Source: Granulicella sp. S156
GTDB taxonomy: Bacteria; Acidobacteriota; Terriglobia; Terriglobales; Acidobacteriaceae
Length of the DNA: 64,000 bases
NCBI RefSeq assembly: GCF_009766105.1
Contig: NZ_LMUH01000009.1
Span: 435,636-499,635 of the forward strand
Direction of reading: 5' to 3'
This document shows, piece after piece, positions 24,355-32,970 of the stretch. The notes beneath the pieces were generated by a model, which saw only the letters and a program-made list of their open reading frames with translations, was not told where the DNA came from and made no database searches. The position numbers and the translations under genes are program-made. Positions within the stretch are counted from its first letter, which is position 1. Each line of letters begins with the position of its first letter.

Positions 24355-25014
24355 CTATTCCTGAGCTGTAGCTCCAGGCGGCGTGATCTTCACAGAGTTG
24401 GCATGGCAGGTACGAAGTCCCTGGCACACGAGCGGTTTCAGATCTTTGCTGAGGCAGGCTTCGATGGCTGTCAGGTGATTGCGACCACAACTCAACAGAA
24501 TGCTGCCCTGTGGAAACGTTGGGTTGGCCTCATAGAACAATCCAAGAATCTTGTCGGGCGTCAGACTGATCTCATGGTCTACGTGTGTAAACTCCGCCGG
24601 AATCTTCAGGGAGTGATAGGCCTCGCGCTCCATTGCGAAGAAGCGTTGCGGCCCAGCGGCTGAGCAGGTGCCGTGCTTGGCCCACTCGTGATCGAGCAGA
24701 GAGAGGTCAGGTGTGAGGTCAAGGTTCTCCGACGGCTTGGCGGGACCGTGCTCTTCACTGCAGAAGACGGGATAGCTGCCATCGTTGTTCTGCGCCCATA
24801 GACCATGCAGGATGAAGCCAGGCTTGGCCGCACACTGCGGGGAGACGCCCTGTATTGCGCAGAACTCCGGCGACCAGGAGAGGTTCATCAGATAGAAGTC
24901 GAACTTGCCGGGCTCGCCCTTGTTCTGCGCGGTGGCGCTGGTTGTGGACAACAGGATGCTTAGAGCGAACGCCGTGGCGATGGATAGAAAGCGGCAGGAT
25001 AACCAGGTACGCAT
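24355..25014 (-). CDS. Secreted ribonuclease T2 family protein
   Basis: 219 residues with a signal peptide ending near STTSATAQ. The two catalytic segments are intact: CAS-1 FILHGLWAQN with His70, and CAS-2 LDHEWAKHGTC with His109, Glu110, Lys113 and His114. Six or more cysteines in the mature part suggest periplasmic disulfides. RNase T2 enzymes cut RNA through a 2',3'-cyclic phosphate; bacterial ones are periplasmic or secreted and serve RNA scavenging. It is a single gene between a convergent neighbour and the divergent LOG gene. The C-terminal tail after CHANSVKITPP is short and ordinary. Confidence 0.93.
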   Translation of the reverse strand: MRTWLSCRFLSIATAFALSILLSTTSATAQNKGEPGKFDFYLMNLSWSPEFCAIQGVSPQCAAKPGFILHGLWAQNNDGSYPVFCSEEHGPAKPSENLDLTPDLSLLDHEWAKHGTCSAAGPQRFFAMEREAYHSLKIPAEFTHVDHEISLTPDKILGLFYEANPTFPQGSILLSCGRNHLTAIEACLSKDLKPLVCQGLRTCHANSVKITPPGATAQE

Positions 25015-25085
25015 GAACTGACTCCAGTCTCGTAGTTGGGTGAGAAGGCCATGATACTCGACCGCAAAAACGGTATTCTGTGTCG

Positions 25086-25640
25086 ATGACAGAGTCTGTT
25101 TCGAAGAAGAGTATTGCGGTATTCTGTGCGGCGGCTGAAGGCACGCGGCCGGAGTATCGCGCGAGTGCGGAAGAGCTGGGCCGGGCGCTCGCCGCGCATG
25201 ACCTGGGGCTGATCTACGGCGGAGCGAAGATCGGACTGATGGGCGCGGTTGCCGATGCTGCGCTGGCTGGAGGAGGCCATGTGGTTGGCGTGATTCCGCA
25301 TGTGCTGGTCGATCACGAGATTGCGCACCAGGGAATTACAGAACTGCATGTCGTGGACACGATGCATACGCGCAAGGCGCTGATGGGCGAGAAGGCGGAT
25401 GCCTTTCTTATACTGCCTGGCGGCTTTGGGACGTTCGAGGAGCTGTTCGAGGTGCTCGCATGGCAGTCGCTCAAGCTGCATTCGAAGCCGGTTGTGCTGC
25501 TGAATGTGGTGGGCTTCTATGACACGCTGCTGGAGTTTCTCGATGTGTGCGAACGCGAAGGGATGCTGAGGGGGAATCGGGAGAGGTTACTGGTGGCGGG
25601 GACGGTGGATGAGGCGTTGAGGCTGACGGGGCTGGTTTAG
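25086..25640 (+). CDS. LOG family protein (cytokinin riboside 5'-monophosphate phosphoribohydrolase-like)
   Basis: 184 residues. The family signature PGGFGTFEE, plus the Rossmann-like YGGAKIGLMGAVADAAL and VVDTMHTRKALM, identify a LOG/TIGR00730 protein. Such enzymes hydrolyse the N-glycosidic bond of (modified) nucleoside 5'-monophosphates, releasing a base and ribose 5-phosphate; AMP is often the practical bacterial substrate. The ATG at 25086 is chosen; a GTG two codons earlier is possible, and no clear ribosome-binding site is seen for either. Its 3' end is directly followed by a very long hairpin. Confidence 0.92.
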   Translation: MTESVSKKSIAVFCAAAEGTRPEYRASAEELGRALAAHDLGLIYGGAKIGLMGAVADAALAGGGHVVGVIPHVLVDHEIAHQGITELHVVDTMHTRKALMGEKADAFLILPGGFGTFEELFEVLAWQSLKLHSKPVVLLNVVGFYDTLLEFLDVCEREGMLRGNRERLLVAGTVDEALRLTGLV

Positions 25641-25646
25641 AGACCG

Positions 25647-25730
25647 CACAACGAATCAAGGGCTGAAAGCTCGGTATATCTCGCTAGTGCAGACGAGATA
25701 TACCGGGCTTTCAGCCCTTGATTCGTTGTG
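25647..25730. repeat. 37-bp stem hairpin after the LOG gene
   Basis: The arms 25647-25683 and 25694-25730 are reverse complements over 37 bases with a single mismatch, separated by 10 bases. The arm contains AATCAAGGGCTGAAAGC. It begins 7 bases after the LOG stop. No T-run follows. It looks like a REP-type or MITE-type hairpin rather than an ordinary terminator. Confidence 0.85.
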
Positions 25731-25739
25731 GAGTCTCGT

Positions 25740-25761
25740 ACCTGGGGCTTGCGCCCCAGGT
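25740..25761. repeat. Second hairpin, ACCTGGGGC stem
   Basis: ACCTGGGGC-TTGC-GCCCCAGGT, a perfect 9-bp stem with a 4-base loop, 10 bases after the long hairpin. It may be part of the same repeat unit or a terminator for the convergent LOG and CGNR genes. Confidence 0.65.
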
Positions 25762-25824
25762 TGGGATATATCACCCCTTTGGGGCTTGATTCTGTGTCAG
25801 GTCGCTATCCAATGGGTTGCGCTT

Positions 25825-26424
25825 TTATGCTGTGCTCTGCTGGCGTTTGCGGAAGGCGGCTACCTTGTGGCGGTTGCCGCAGGTAGCCATGCTGCACCAT
25901 CTGCGCCGATGAGATTTTGTCTGGTCGTAGAACCAGAGGACGCAGTCCTCGCTTTCGCAGGGGCGGACCAGATCGAAGTTGGCTGTGACGAGGAAATCCG
26001 CGGCGGCTTCGGCCAGAGGCGCTAGAACTTCTTCGGGTGTGCGGCGTTTCCAGCGACGTGTCAGGTGTGTGCTGCCGCTCTTGTCGGTGGCGAGCTCGAG
26101 ATAGCTTCGGGATTCGGAGAGAAACTCGTTGAGCGTGGAGACATCCAGACGCTTTTCCGCTTTGCGCCTCTCGACCAGCGTGCGGATCATCTCGCGCAAC
26201 TTGCGCGCGGCGTTGAGCAGGGTAGATGGCCGCAGGTTGGAGGACTCTTTTGCAACGGGCCAGCCAGCCTGGGCCAGCCATTGCAGTACGTCGCTGTCGC
26301 TCTGCAGCGAGTCCACCAGTTCTCCATCGACAAGCGGAACCGTATTGAGAATCTGCAGTGTGGGCGGCTCGGTAAAGGTGTTGGGCTGATCGTGCAAAGC
26401 GGATTCCTGTCCAGAGATACTCAC
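25825..26424 (-). CDS. CGNR zinc-finger (ABATE-domain) transcriptional regulator
   Basis: 199 residues. The N-terminal about 120 residues are an ABATE/DUF1470 domain. The C-terminus is the CGNR zinc finger, CESEDCVLWFYDQTKS...WCSMATCGNRHKVAAFRKR, with four cysteines for zinc and a following basic helix for DNA. The start is GTG: GGAGGGAAG precedes it by a few bases. It is divergent from the alpha/beta hydrolase at 26555. A TGTAACC...GGTTACA dyad lies between the two. It probably controls that hydrolase, and perhaps the TauE gene behind it, in response to an organic ligand. Confidence 0.9.
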   Translation of the reverse strand: MSISGQESALHDQPNTFTEPPTLQILNTVPLVDGELVDSLQSDSDVLQWLAQAGWPVAKESSNLRPSTLLNAARKLREMIRTLVERRKAEKRLDVSTLNEFLSESRSYLELATDKSGSTHLTRRWKRRTPEEVLAPLAEAAADFLVTANFDLVRPCESEDCVLWFYDQTKSHRRRWCSMATCGNRHKVAAFRKRQQSTA

Positions 26425-26455
26425 GACTTCCCTCCTCGCAATCTCTCCTCTTAAT

Positions 26456-26488
26456 TGTAACCCATAATAATTATGTTGACAGGTTACA
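26456..26488. promoter_or_regulatory. Dyad and promoter elements between the CGNR and hydrolase genes
   Basis: TGTAACC (26456-26462) and GGTTACA (26482-26488) are perfect 7-bp arms 19 bases apart; a further GTAACC half lies at 26498-26503. A consensus TTGACA (26476-26481) within the dyad could be the -35 box for the hydrolase gene, so a bound regulator would mask it. AT-rich ATAATAATTAT lies in the middle. Confidence 0.5.
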
Positions 26489-26554
26489 TTTATCGGAGTA
26501 ACCATTAAAGGCGAAGATAGACAGTGTCAAGCATCGACTACAGGAGGAAGTGAG

Positions 26555-27517
26555 ATGACGCGAAGAGATTTTGTGATGCAGGGTGGTAGCGTGATGGCAG
26601 CAGCAGGTACAGCTTCTGCTGCGACGGAGAAACCGATGGCAAAGAAGACTCTGGTGCCTGTGACGTCGATTCACCGGGTTGAGGCGGATGGCGTTACGGT
26701 GTTCTATCGTGAGGCCGGTGCGCCGGATGCGCCGGTGGTGGTGCTGCTGCATGGCTTTCCAACCTCGTCGTTTCAGTACCGCGAGCTGATTCCGCGGCTG
26801 GCGGACAAGTATCGGGTGATTGCGCCTGATCTGCCGGGGTTCGGATTTACAGAGGTTCCCGAGAGCCGGCAGTACAAGTACACCTTTGATGCGCTGGCGA
26901 AGACGATTCTGGCGTTCACCGATGCGTTGCATTTGAAGCACTATGCGCTGTATGTCTTCGACTACGGCGCACCCACTGGATTCCGTCTAGCGATGGCGCA
27001 TCCGGAGCGAGTGACGGCGATTGTGTCGCAGAACGGCAATGCGTATGAGGAGGGCCTGGGCGATGCGTGGGCTCCTATACGGCGTTACTGGAGTGAGCCT
27101 ACGGCGGCGAATCGCGAGGTGGTTCACGAGGCGTTGAGCCCGGAGGGACTCCGTTCGCAGTACACAGAGGGTGTGCCGCACCCCGAGAGGATTGCTCCGG
27201 AAGGCTATACGCTGGATGCGGCGATGATTGCGCGGCCGGGCAACATGGATATCCAACTCGACCTGTTTCTCGACTATGCCAACAATGTGAAGTTGTATCC
27301 AAAGTTTCAGGAGTACTTCAGAACGTCGAAGCCGCCGCTGCTTGCGATCTGGGGTAAGCATGATCCGTTCTTTATCCCACCGGGAGCGGAGGCCTTCCGG
27401 CGCGACAACCCAAATGCCAGCGTCCAGTTTTTGGATACGGGACACTTTGCGCTGGAGACGCATGTGGAGGAGATTGCAGAGGCCATCCGTCCGCTTTTCG
27501 CCCGCACCGCAGTCTGA
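26555..27517 (+). CDS. Alpha/beta hydrolase (dehalogenase/epoxide-hydrolase-like)
   Basis: 320 residues. The N-terminus TRRDFVMQGGSVMAAAG looks like a twin-arginine signal, so export of the folded enzyme is likely. The core has the oxyanion HGFPTSS, PDLPGFGFTE, and VFDYGAPTGF, where Asp is at the nucleophile position as in haloalkane dehalogenases and epoxide hydrolases. The later WGKHDPFF gives the acid and DTGHFALE the catalytic His. The substrate cannot be set. AGGAGG lies eight bases before the ATG. It faces the CGNR regulator and is followed 48 bases later by the TauE/SafE gene. Confidence 0.9.
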   Translation: MTRRDFVMQGGSVMAAAGTASAATEKPMAKKTLVPVTSIHRVEADGVTVFYREAGAPDAPVVVLLHGFPTSSFQYRELIPRLADKYRVIAPDLPGFGFTEVPESRQYKYTFDALAKTILAFTDALHLKHYALYVFDYGAPTGFRLAMAHPERVTAIVSQNGNAYEEGLGDAWAPIRRYWSEPTAANREVVHEALSPEGLRSQYTEGVPHPERIAPEGYTLDAAMIARPGNMDIQLDLFLDYANNVKLYPKFQEYFRTSKPPLLAIWGKHDPFFIPPGAEAFRRDNPNASVQFLDTGHFALETHVEEIAEAIRPLFARTAV

Positions 27518-27565
27518 GCGGGTATCGAATAGTGCCAGAAGACCGGCGCTTACAATGAAGTGAGA

Positions 27566-28351
27566 ATGATTTTCGAACATATCCCTCACCTGCACTACAT
27601 CTGGCTGGTGGTAGCGTCCACGATTGCGGGTGTAATGAACGCGATGGCAGGTGGGGGATCGTTCGTTTCTTTTCCGGCGATGCTAGGCGTGGGGGTTCCG
27701 CCGGTGCAGGCCAATGCGACGAACACCGTCGCGCTGTGGCCAGGGCAGCTTACCTCCGTAGCGGCACTGTGGGGTGATGTTCGCCGCGACCTGTTGCCGA
27801 CGGTCGCGGTAACCTGCGTCATCGGTGGCGTGGCCGGCGCTGAGGTGCTGTTGAATACGCCGCAGGGTACCTTCTTCAGGCTGGTTCCGTGGTTGCTCCT
27901 GGGCGGGACGCTGCTCTTCGGGATCAGCGGACCTGTCTCGCGCTGGCTGCGGTCGCGCGCTACGCATCCGCATGAGGGGCACGCGATACCGAAGCTCGGC
28001 ATGGCCGCGGCGTTGTTTCCGGTGTGCTTCTACATCGGTTACTTCGGCGCAGGCGGAGGCTTTCTCGCGATGACGGTCCTCGCGCTCTTCGGGGTGGAGA
28101 ACATGCACGAGCTGAACGCGATGAAGGTGGTCGCGGCGCTGCTGTCGAATCTGGTTGCGATCGTCACGTTCATCCTGAAGGGCGCAGTGGTTTGGCACTA
28201 TTGCGCTATCTCAATGGTCTTTGCGGGAATCGGTGGCTACGTTGGAGCGCGGTTCGCGAAACGGACAAACCCTGCGGTGCTGCGTTTTGTGGTTGTTGCC
28301 ACTGGCTGCATCATTGCGGCCTACTTTTTCTGGAAGCAGGCCCAAGCATGA
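27566..28351 (+). CDS. TauE/SafE family sulfite-exporter-type membrane protein
   Basis: 261 residues with about eight hydrophobic segments. The N-terminal IAGVMNAMAGGGSFVSFPAML and the repeated YFGAGGGFLAMTVLALFG are the two G-G-G-S/F-x-x-x-P repeats of the TauE/SafE family. Members export sulfite or organosulfonates or act as small organic anion carriers. A GTG two codons before the ATG is an alternative start. It follows the alpha/beta hydrolase on the same strand, so the pair may handle one organic substrate. The exact substrate is unknown. Confidence 0.92.
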   Translation: MIFEHIPHLHYIWLVVASTIAGVMNAMAGGGSFVSFPAMLGVGVPPVQANATNTVALWPGQLTSVAALWGDVRRDLLPTVAVTCVIGGVAGAEVLLNTPQGTFFRLVPWLLLGGTLLFGISGPVSRWLRSRATHPHEGHAIPKLGMAAALFPVCFYIGYFGAGGGFLAMTVLALFGVENMHELNAMKVVAALLSNLVAIVTFILKGAVVWHYCAISMVFAGIGGYVGARFAKRTNPAVLRFVVVATGCIIAAYFFWKQAQA

Positions 28352-28418
28352 TGATTTCGCCCGAGGGAATTGGTCGGATCGGCTATGCGGCAGTTGCTAT
28401 TGTTATGAGGAGATTGGT

Positions 28419-28853
28419 ATGAGCCACGAAGGCATTCGCTTTGTCAGTCCTGAAGAAGCACAGCGTGAGGAGGCTACTCCCAAGCTGACGGGAGACGCGA
28501 TCTCTCCTGCCAAGGTGCGCGTGGACAAAAGCGGCGGTACAGGCATGACGATCGAGTGGCGCGACGGCCATACCAGTTCATGGAACTTTGCGTGGCTGCG
28601 TGCGGCGTGTCCGTGCGCGACTTGCCATGAGGAACGCGATGCCGTTGGCCGTGCTCCGGGTGTGGCGAAGCCCAAACCCGCGTCGTTGTTGCCGATGTTC
28701 GAGGCTCCGCCGCGTCCGGTCGATGTGACGCCGGTGGGGAAGTACGCTCTGCGCTTCAAGTGGAACGATGGCCATGAGGCTGGGTTGTACTCGTGGGACT
28801 ATCTGCGCAATGTGTGCGATGTTGAGTTTCGGAAGCAGTCGCAGAAGGGCTAA
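28419..28853 (+). CDS. DUF971 (GBBH-like N-terminal) protein
   Basis: 144 residues. The core TIEWRDGHTSSWNFAWLRAACPCATCHEE and KYALRFKWNDGHEAGLYSWDYLRNVC match DUF971, the small zinc-binding domain also found at the N-terminus of gamma-butyrobetaine hydroxylases. The C-P-C-x-x-C cluster is the metal site. Stand-alone bacterial versions are linked to iron-sulfur metabolism by genomic context in other organisms; here nothing nearby supports that. AGGAGA precedes the ATG by six bases. The frame is open upstream, but this ATG begins the conserved region. Confidence 0.88.
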   Translation: MSHEGIRFVSPEEAQREEATPKLTGDAISPAKVRVDKSGGTGMTIEWRDGHTSSWNFAWLRAACPCATCHEERDAVGRAPGVAKPKPASLLPMFEAPPRPVDVTPVGKYALRFKWNDGHEAGLYSWDYLRNVCDVEFRKQSQKG

Positions 28854-28861
28854 CGCTGCGT

Positions 28862-29351
28862 ATGCCATCTATCACCATAGGGTGGGTCTTCACGCTCGGT
28901 GTGCTGGTTCATAACCTCGAGGAGGCGTTGTATCTTCCTGCCTGGTCGGCAGATGCAGGTAGGTGGTATAGACCTATTGGCGCGAGGGAATTTCGCTTTG
29001 CCATTGGTGTGTTTTCGGCCGCGATCCTTGTTTTGACGGCTGCTGCATCGATTTTCGGCTCGTAGCCTTGGGGCGTATCTGATGGCGGGTTACGTGCTGG
29101 CTATGGTTCTGAATGTCTTCGCCCCGCATCTTTTCGCCACTGTTTTAATGCGCAGGTATATGCCGGGGACTGCTACTGCGGTGCTATTGAATCTTCCGCT
29201 GGGTTGGCTGTATCTGCGTCAGATATTGATGGAACACCGCATCGAACTTCGGGTGTTTTTCTGGGCGGGGCCTTTGGCAGTGCTGGCTATTCTGGCCTTG
29301 ATACTGGTGCTGTTGGCGCTGGGCCGCCGAGTTACTTCGACTTCGGCCTAA
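28862..29351 (+). pseudogene. HXXEE-domain membrane protein gene, frameshifted
   Basis: Two adjacent frames give the two halves of one HXXEE (PF13787-like) protein. The first (28862-29065) has the signature HNLEEALYLPAW and ends at TAG. The second (open before 29082) carries SLGAYLMAGYVLAMVLNVFAPHL, RRYMPGTATAVLLNLPLGW and two further hydrophobic segments to the TAA at 29351. One base fewer in the TTTT run at 29052-29055 would join them into a single protein of about 162 residues. The family is an integral membrane protein of unknown function. This is a real frameshift or a sequencing error in a short homopolymer. It overlaps the ABC gene end by four bases. Confidence 0.8.
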
Positions 29352-30169
29352 GCCACGGGCAATTCTGGTGTCGCCGCCAGCAGTTGTTGCGTGTAGGATT
29401 CGCGTGGTGTCTCGCAGACCTCGCTCCAGGTGCCTGTTTCGACGAGGCGGCCGTGCTGCATGACCGCGACGCGATGACAGAGATAGCGCACCAGCGGCAT
29501 GGAGTGCGAGATGAACAGGCAGGTGAGGCCGTAACGCTGTTGCAGGTCGCGCAGCAGGTTGATGACCTGCGCTCCCACCGACACATCGAGCGCGCTGACG
29601 GGTTCGTCAAGTACCAGGAGGTCGGGACGCAGGGCGAGGGCGCGAGCGATGTTGATGCGCTGCCGCTGGCCGCCGGAGAATTCATGCGGGTACCGCTGCA
29701 GCGCGGAGCGGTCGAGGCCGACTTCGTTCAGCAACTCATCGAGCCGGGCCTCCAGGCCCTGGGGTGGGCGCTCTTCGTGGATGGCGAAGGGCTCGGCGAG
29801 GGTCTGCTGCACGGTCATGCGCGGATCGAGTGCGGCGTAGGGGTCCTGGAAGACGATGGCGAGCCTGCGGCGCAGGCGGCGCATCTCGCGCGGCGATAAG
29901 TGCAGCAGGTCGAGTTCACGCGGCCGCCCCTCCTCGTCTGTGGAGTGATAGAGGATTCGGCCTGCACTGGGTTCGATGAGCCGCAGCAGCATGCGCGCGA
30001 CGGTGCTCTTGCCGGAGCCCGATTCGCCGACGAGGCCCAGGGTCTCACCGCGGAAGATTTGTAATGACACACCGTCGACGACGCGCGCGGCACCGTAATC
30101 CTTGATGAGGTTGTGGGCCTCGATAAGGGGCGTTGTGGCTTCGCTGCTGTCGGTTGGCTGAACACTCAT
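29348..30169 (-). CDS. Orphan ABC transporter ATPase (OppF/DppF type)
   Basis: 273 residues, cytosolic ATPase subunit of a peptide/nickel-type ABC importer. Walker [10 protein letters not shown] at 48-56, Q-loop [15 protein letters not shown], signature FSGGQRQR, Walker [13 protein letters not shown], switch ISHSM. The [13 protein letters not shown] wording is typical of the OppF/DppF branch. The C-terminal cysteine-rich oligopeptide extension is short. No permease, binding protein or second ATPase gene is nearby, so partners must lie elsewhere or the gene is a remnant. It is downstream of the DUF4440-like gene on the same strand, 29 bases away. Confidence 0.92.
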   Translation of the reverse strand: MSVQPTDSSEATTPLIEAHNLIKDYGAARVVDGVSLQIFRGETLGLVGESGSGKSTVARMLLRLIEPSAGRILYHSTDEEGRPRELDLLHLSPREMRRLRRRLAIVFQDPYAALDPRMTVQQTLAEPFAIHEERPPQGLEARLDELLNEVGLDRSALQRYPHEFSGGQRQRINIARALALRPDLLVLDEPVSALDVSVGAQVINLLRDLQQRYGLTCLFISHSMPLVRYLCHRVAVMQHGRLVETGTWSEVCETPRESYTQQLLAATPELPVA

Positions 30170-30198
30170 GTCGTCATCAATGATGATACGAGGTTGCG

Positions 30199-30669
30199 CT
30201 ACTTCGAGGCAGCGATGTCGGTGCTGGTCGTATCGTCGCGCACGATCTTCCAGCCGGCTGGGGTCTTTTCCATGACGAGCAGGAAGTAGCCATTCGCGTT
30301 GCCGACAGTCGCCGTGCGTTCGAGGTGGAAGTGGCCGGTTACTGTTGCGAAATGCTCGTCCAGCGGCTGTACCTCAAGCCCCAGGAACGAGAGCGTCCCC
30401 ATCTTTTCGCGCGTGGAGTAGCCGGTGCGATAGGCCTCGAGCATCTGCGCATAGCCTCGACGGACTGTGCGGCCGATGAAGAGGATGTCCGGAGAGTTCT
30501 TGTAGGACGCGGCAAAGGCGTCGAGATCGCCGTTGTTCCAGTCGACTACGGACTTGTTCAGCACGGCGAGGATGGCTGCATCTCCTTTTGGCGAAGGGCT
30601 TTGCGCGGTGAGGGGAAGGGCGAGTACGCCGAATAGAAACGGCACGGCGAGGAGGCGAATTAAGCGCAT
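30199..30669 (-). CDS. Exported SnoaL/DUF4440-like protein
   Basis: 156 residues from [23 protein letters not shown], a signal peptide; AAGGAG seven bases upstream fixes this start. The mature part ([36 protein letters not shown]...[11 protein letters not shown]) is a cone-shaped NTF2-like/SnoaL fold of the DUF4440 type, in which the trailing G-W-K-I-V-x-D-D/H is diagnostic. Some members are isomerases or binding proteins; most have no known role. Divergent from the molybdopterin oxidoreductase gene with only 47 bases between starts. Confidence 0.88.
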   Translation of the reverse strand: MRLIRLLAVPFLFGVLALPLTAQSPSPKGDAAILAVLNKSVVDWNNGDLDAFAASYKNSPDILFIGRTVRRGYAQMLEAYRTGYSTREKMGTLSFLGLEVQPLDEHFATVTGHFHLERTATVGNANGYFLLVMEKTPAGWKIVRDDTTSTDIAASK

Positions 30670-30716
30670 GGTGAGGCTCCTTTTGATCGAGTCCATGAGA
30701 TGACTAGAATAGTCCC

Positions 30717-32921
30717 ATGAGCACAGCACCTGCAGGAACGAGGGTTGTCCATACGGTGTGTTCGCACGACTGCCCGGACTCCTGCGGCGTTTTGGTGACG
30801 GTCGACTCGCTCACCGGCCGTGCGACGAAGGTGCAGGGAGATCCGTCGCATCCGGTTACACGTGGATTTTTGTGCGGCAAGGTGGCGCGGTATCTCGATC
30901 GTGTGTACTCGCCCGAGCGGTTGTTGTATCCCATGCGCCGCAAGGTCGGTGTGGCTAAAGGGCCGCTGCCCAAAGGCCGCGAGGCTGAGTCGTTTGAGCG
31001 CATCTCGTGGGATGAAGCGCTGGAGTTGGTTGCGGCGAAGCTGAAGACGATCGCCGCTGAGCATGGTTCCGAAAGTATTCTGCCGTACAGTTATGCAGGC
31101 ACGATTGGGCAGTTGGGATATGGTTCGATGGACCGCCGGTTCTTCTATCGGTTGGGAGCCTCGCAGTTGGACCGCACGATCTGCTCAACCGCCGGCGGCG
31201 ATGCGCTGGTAAGCGTCAACGGGATCAAGCTCGGAACATCGCCGCAGGACTTCACGCACGCAGGTCTGATCCTTGCGTGGGGCGCGAACATTCACGGCAA
31301 TAATATTCATCTCTGGCCTTTTATTGAAGAGGCTCGCCGCAACGGTGCGCGGCTGGTGGTGATCGACCCCTATCGCACACGCACGGCGGCATTGGCCGAT
31401 GAGCACCTTGCCATTCGCCCTGGCACCGATGTGATGCTGGTGCTGGCGATGATGCATGTGATCTTTCGCGAGGGGCTTGAAGACCGCGAGTACCTCGCCG
31501 AGTGCACGACCGGCGCGGAGGAACTGCGCGCTCATGCGCTGCGTGCGGAGTACTCTCCCGCGCGGGCGGCTGAGATCACAGGGCTCGATGCGGACAAGAT
31601 TGAGCAGCTGGCGCGATCGTATGCCACCGCGGGGCGTGGAGGCCGGGCGCCGGCGGCGATCCGCCTGAACTACGGCATTCAGCGCGGCGAGTATGGGGGC
31701 ACAGCTGCACGCGCGGTTACGATGCTGCCGCTCATTACCGGGAGCTGGAAGCAGCATGGCGGAGGACTCCAACTGTCGACGAGCGGCTCGTTTCCGTTCA
31801 ACTCCAAAAGGTTGCAGATGCCGGAGCTGATGCAGTCCAGCCCGCTCGGCCGTGCATCGCGCGTGGTGAATATGTCCCAGCTTGGCCATGCGCTCACGGA
31901 GTTGGGGGAGAAGCAGATTACGGGCCAGGGCATAGGCATCGAGGCGGCGTGTGTGGAGGGGCCGCCGGTGAAGGCGCTCTTCGTCTACAACTGCAATGCC
32001 GCAGCGGTGGCACCGGATTCCTCGCGAGTGCTCGCCGGGCTTAGGCGCGATGATCTTTTCACTGTCGTGCACGAGCAGTTCTTCACCGATACGACGGACT
32101 ACGCCGACATCGTGCTGCCAGCAACGACGTTTCTGGAGCACAAGGATGTGCAGGGCGCGTATGGGCATCTGTTCGTGCAGATCTCGCAGCCGGCGATTGC
32201 GCCGCTTGGCGAGGCGCGTTCGAACGTGCTGCTTTTCAGCGAGCTTGGCCGCCGCATGGGATTTGAGGAAGCTGCCTTTAGTGACAGCGAAGAAGAGTTG
32301 ATCGCGCAGGCGCTGGAGACGGAGCATCCGTGGTTTGCAGGTGTGACGAAAGAACGTCTCGAGCGGGAGGGCCATGTGCCGTTGGCGCTGCCGCAAAACG
32401 AGCACGGAGAGGTACTGCCCTTCAGCACGCGAGAGTGGTTTCGTACACCGAGCGGTCGCGGCGAATTGACGCCTGTGCCGCGGTGGCATGCGCCGCATGA
32501 GTCGCGCTCCGGCGTTGCCGCCAGTGAAGGGAAGTATCCGCTGGAGTTTCTGCCGCGCAAAGCGGACAACTACATGAACTCGACGTTTGCGAACCTGCCT
32601 GGGCATCAGCAGATGGAGCGGCGCACGGCGGGCGTGCTGGAGATGCATCCGGTCGATGCGACGGCACGTGGCATTGTGAGTGGTGATGCTGTCAATGTTT
32701 GGAACGGCCGTGGGCAGATCGCGCTGACGGCGCGTGTCGGTGTGGCCATTGCTGCGGGAGTTGTCGCGGCAAGGCTCGATTGGCACAAGCTCTCCGAAGA
32801 CGGTGCGAACGTAAACGCACTGACCAGCGAGCGGCTCACCGACATCGGTGGCGGAGCAACCTTTTATTCGACGCTGGTGGAAGTGGCAAAGGTTGCGGAG
32901 ATAGCTGCCGATTGGTCATAG
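30717..32921 (+). CDS. Molybdopterin-dependent oxidoreductase with 4Fe-4S site
   Basis: 734 residues, DMSO-reductase superfamily. The N-terminal [11 protein letters not shown]...FLCGK carries the four cysteines (C-x3-C-x3-C-xn-C) of a 4Fe-4S cluster. The remainder contains the bis-MGD regions, such as [60 protein letters not shown] and the C-terminal MoCo-dinucleotide barrel ([21 protein letters not shown]). There is no twin-arginine signal, so it is probably cytoplasmic. The substrate is unknown; the family holds formate-dehydrogenase-like and thiosulfate/polysulfide-reductase-like enzymes. No electron-transfer subunit is adjacent. Confidence 0.93.
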   Translation: MSTAPAGTRVVHTVCSHDCPDSCGVLVTVDSLTGRATKVQGDPSHPVTRGFLCGKVARYLDRVYSPERLLYPMRRKVGVAKGPLPKGREAESFERISWDEALELVAAKLKTIAAEHGSESILPYSYAGTIGQLGYGSMDRRFFYRLGASQLDRTICSTAGGDALVSVNGIKLGTSPQDFTHAGLILAWGANIHGNNIHLWPFIEEARRNGARLVVIDPYRTRTAALADEHLAIRPGTDVMLVLAMMHVIFREGLEDREYLAECTTGAEELRAHALRAEYSPARAAEITGLDADKIEQLARSYATAGRGGRAPAAIRLNYGIQRGEYGGTAARAVTMLPLITGSWKQHGGGLQLSTSGSFPFNSKRLQMPELMQSSPLGRASRVVNMSQLGHALTELGEKQITGQGIGIEAACVEGPPVKALFVYNCNAAAVAPDSSRVLAGLRRDDLFTVVHEQFFTDTTDYADIVLPATTFLEHKDVQGAYGHLFVQISQPAIAPLGEARSNVLLFSELGRRMGFEEAAFSDSEEELIAQALETEHPWFAGVTKERLEREGHVPLALPQNEHGEVLPFSTREWFRTPSGRGELTPVPRWHAPHESRSGVAASEGKYPLEFLPRKADNYMNSTFANLPGHQQMERRTAGVLEMHPVDATARGIVSGDAVNVWNGRGQIALTARVGVAIAAGVVAARLDWHKLSEDGANVNALTSERLTDIGGGATFYSTLVEVAKVAEIAADWS

Positions 32922-32970
32922 ATGGCATCTCAAGTTCCTGCAGGCCCGCAACGCGGGAGCTGGAGGATGT

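Noticed and set aside
31185..32786. 533-codon minus-strand frame over the molybdopterin oxidoreductase
   Set aside because: Arg/His/Gln-rich translation without domains; the plus-strand frame has complete family motifs.
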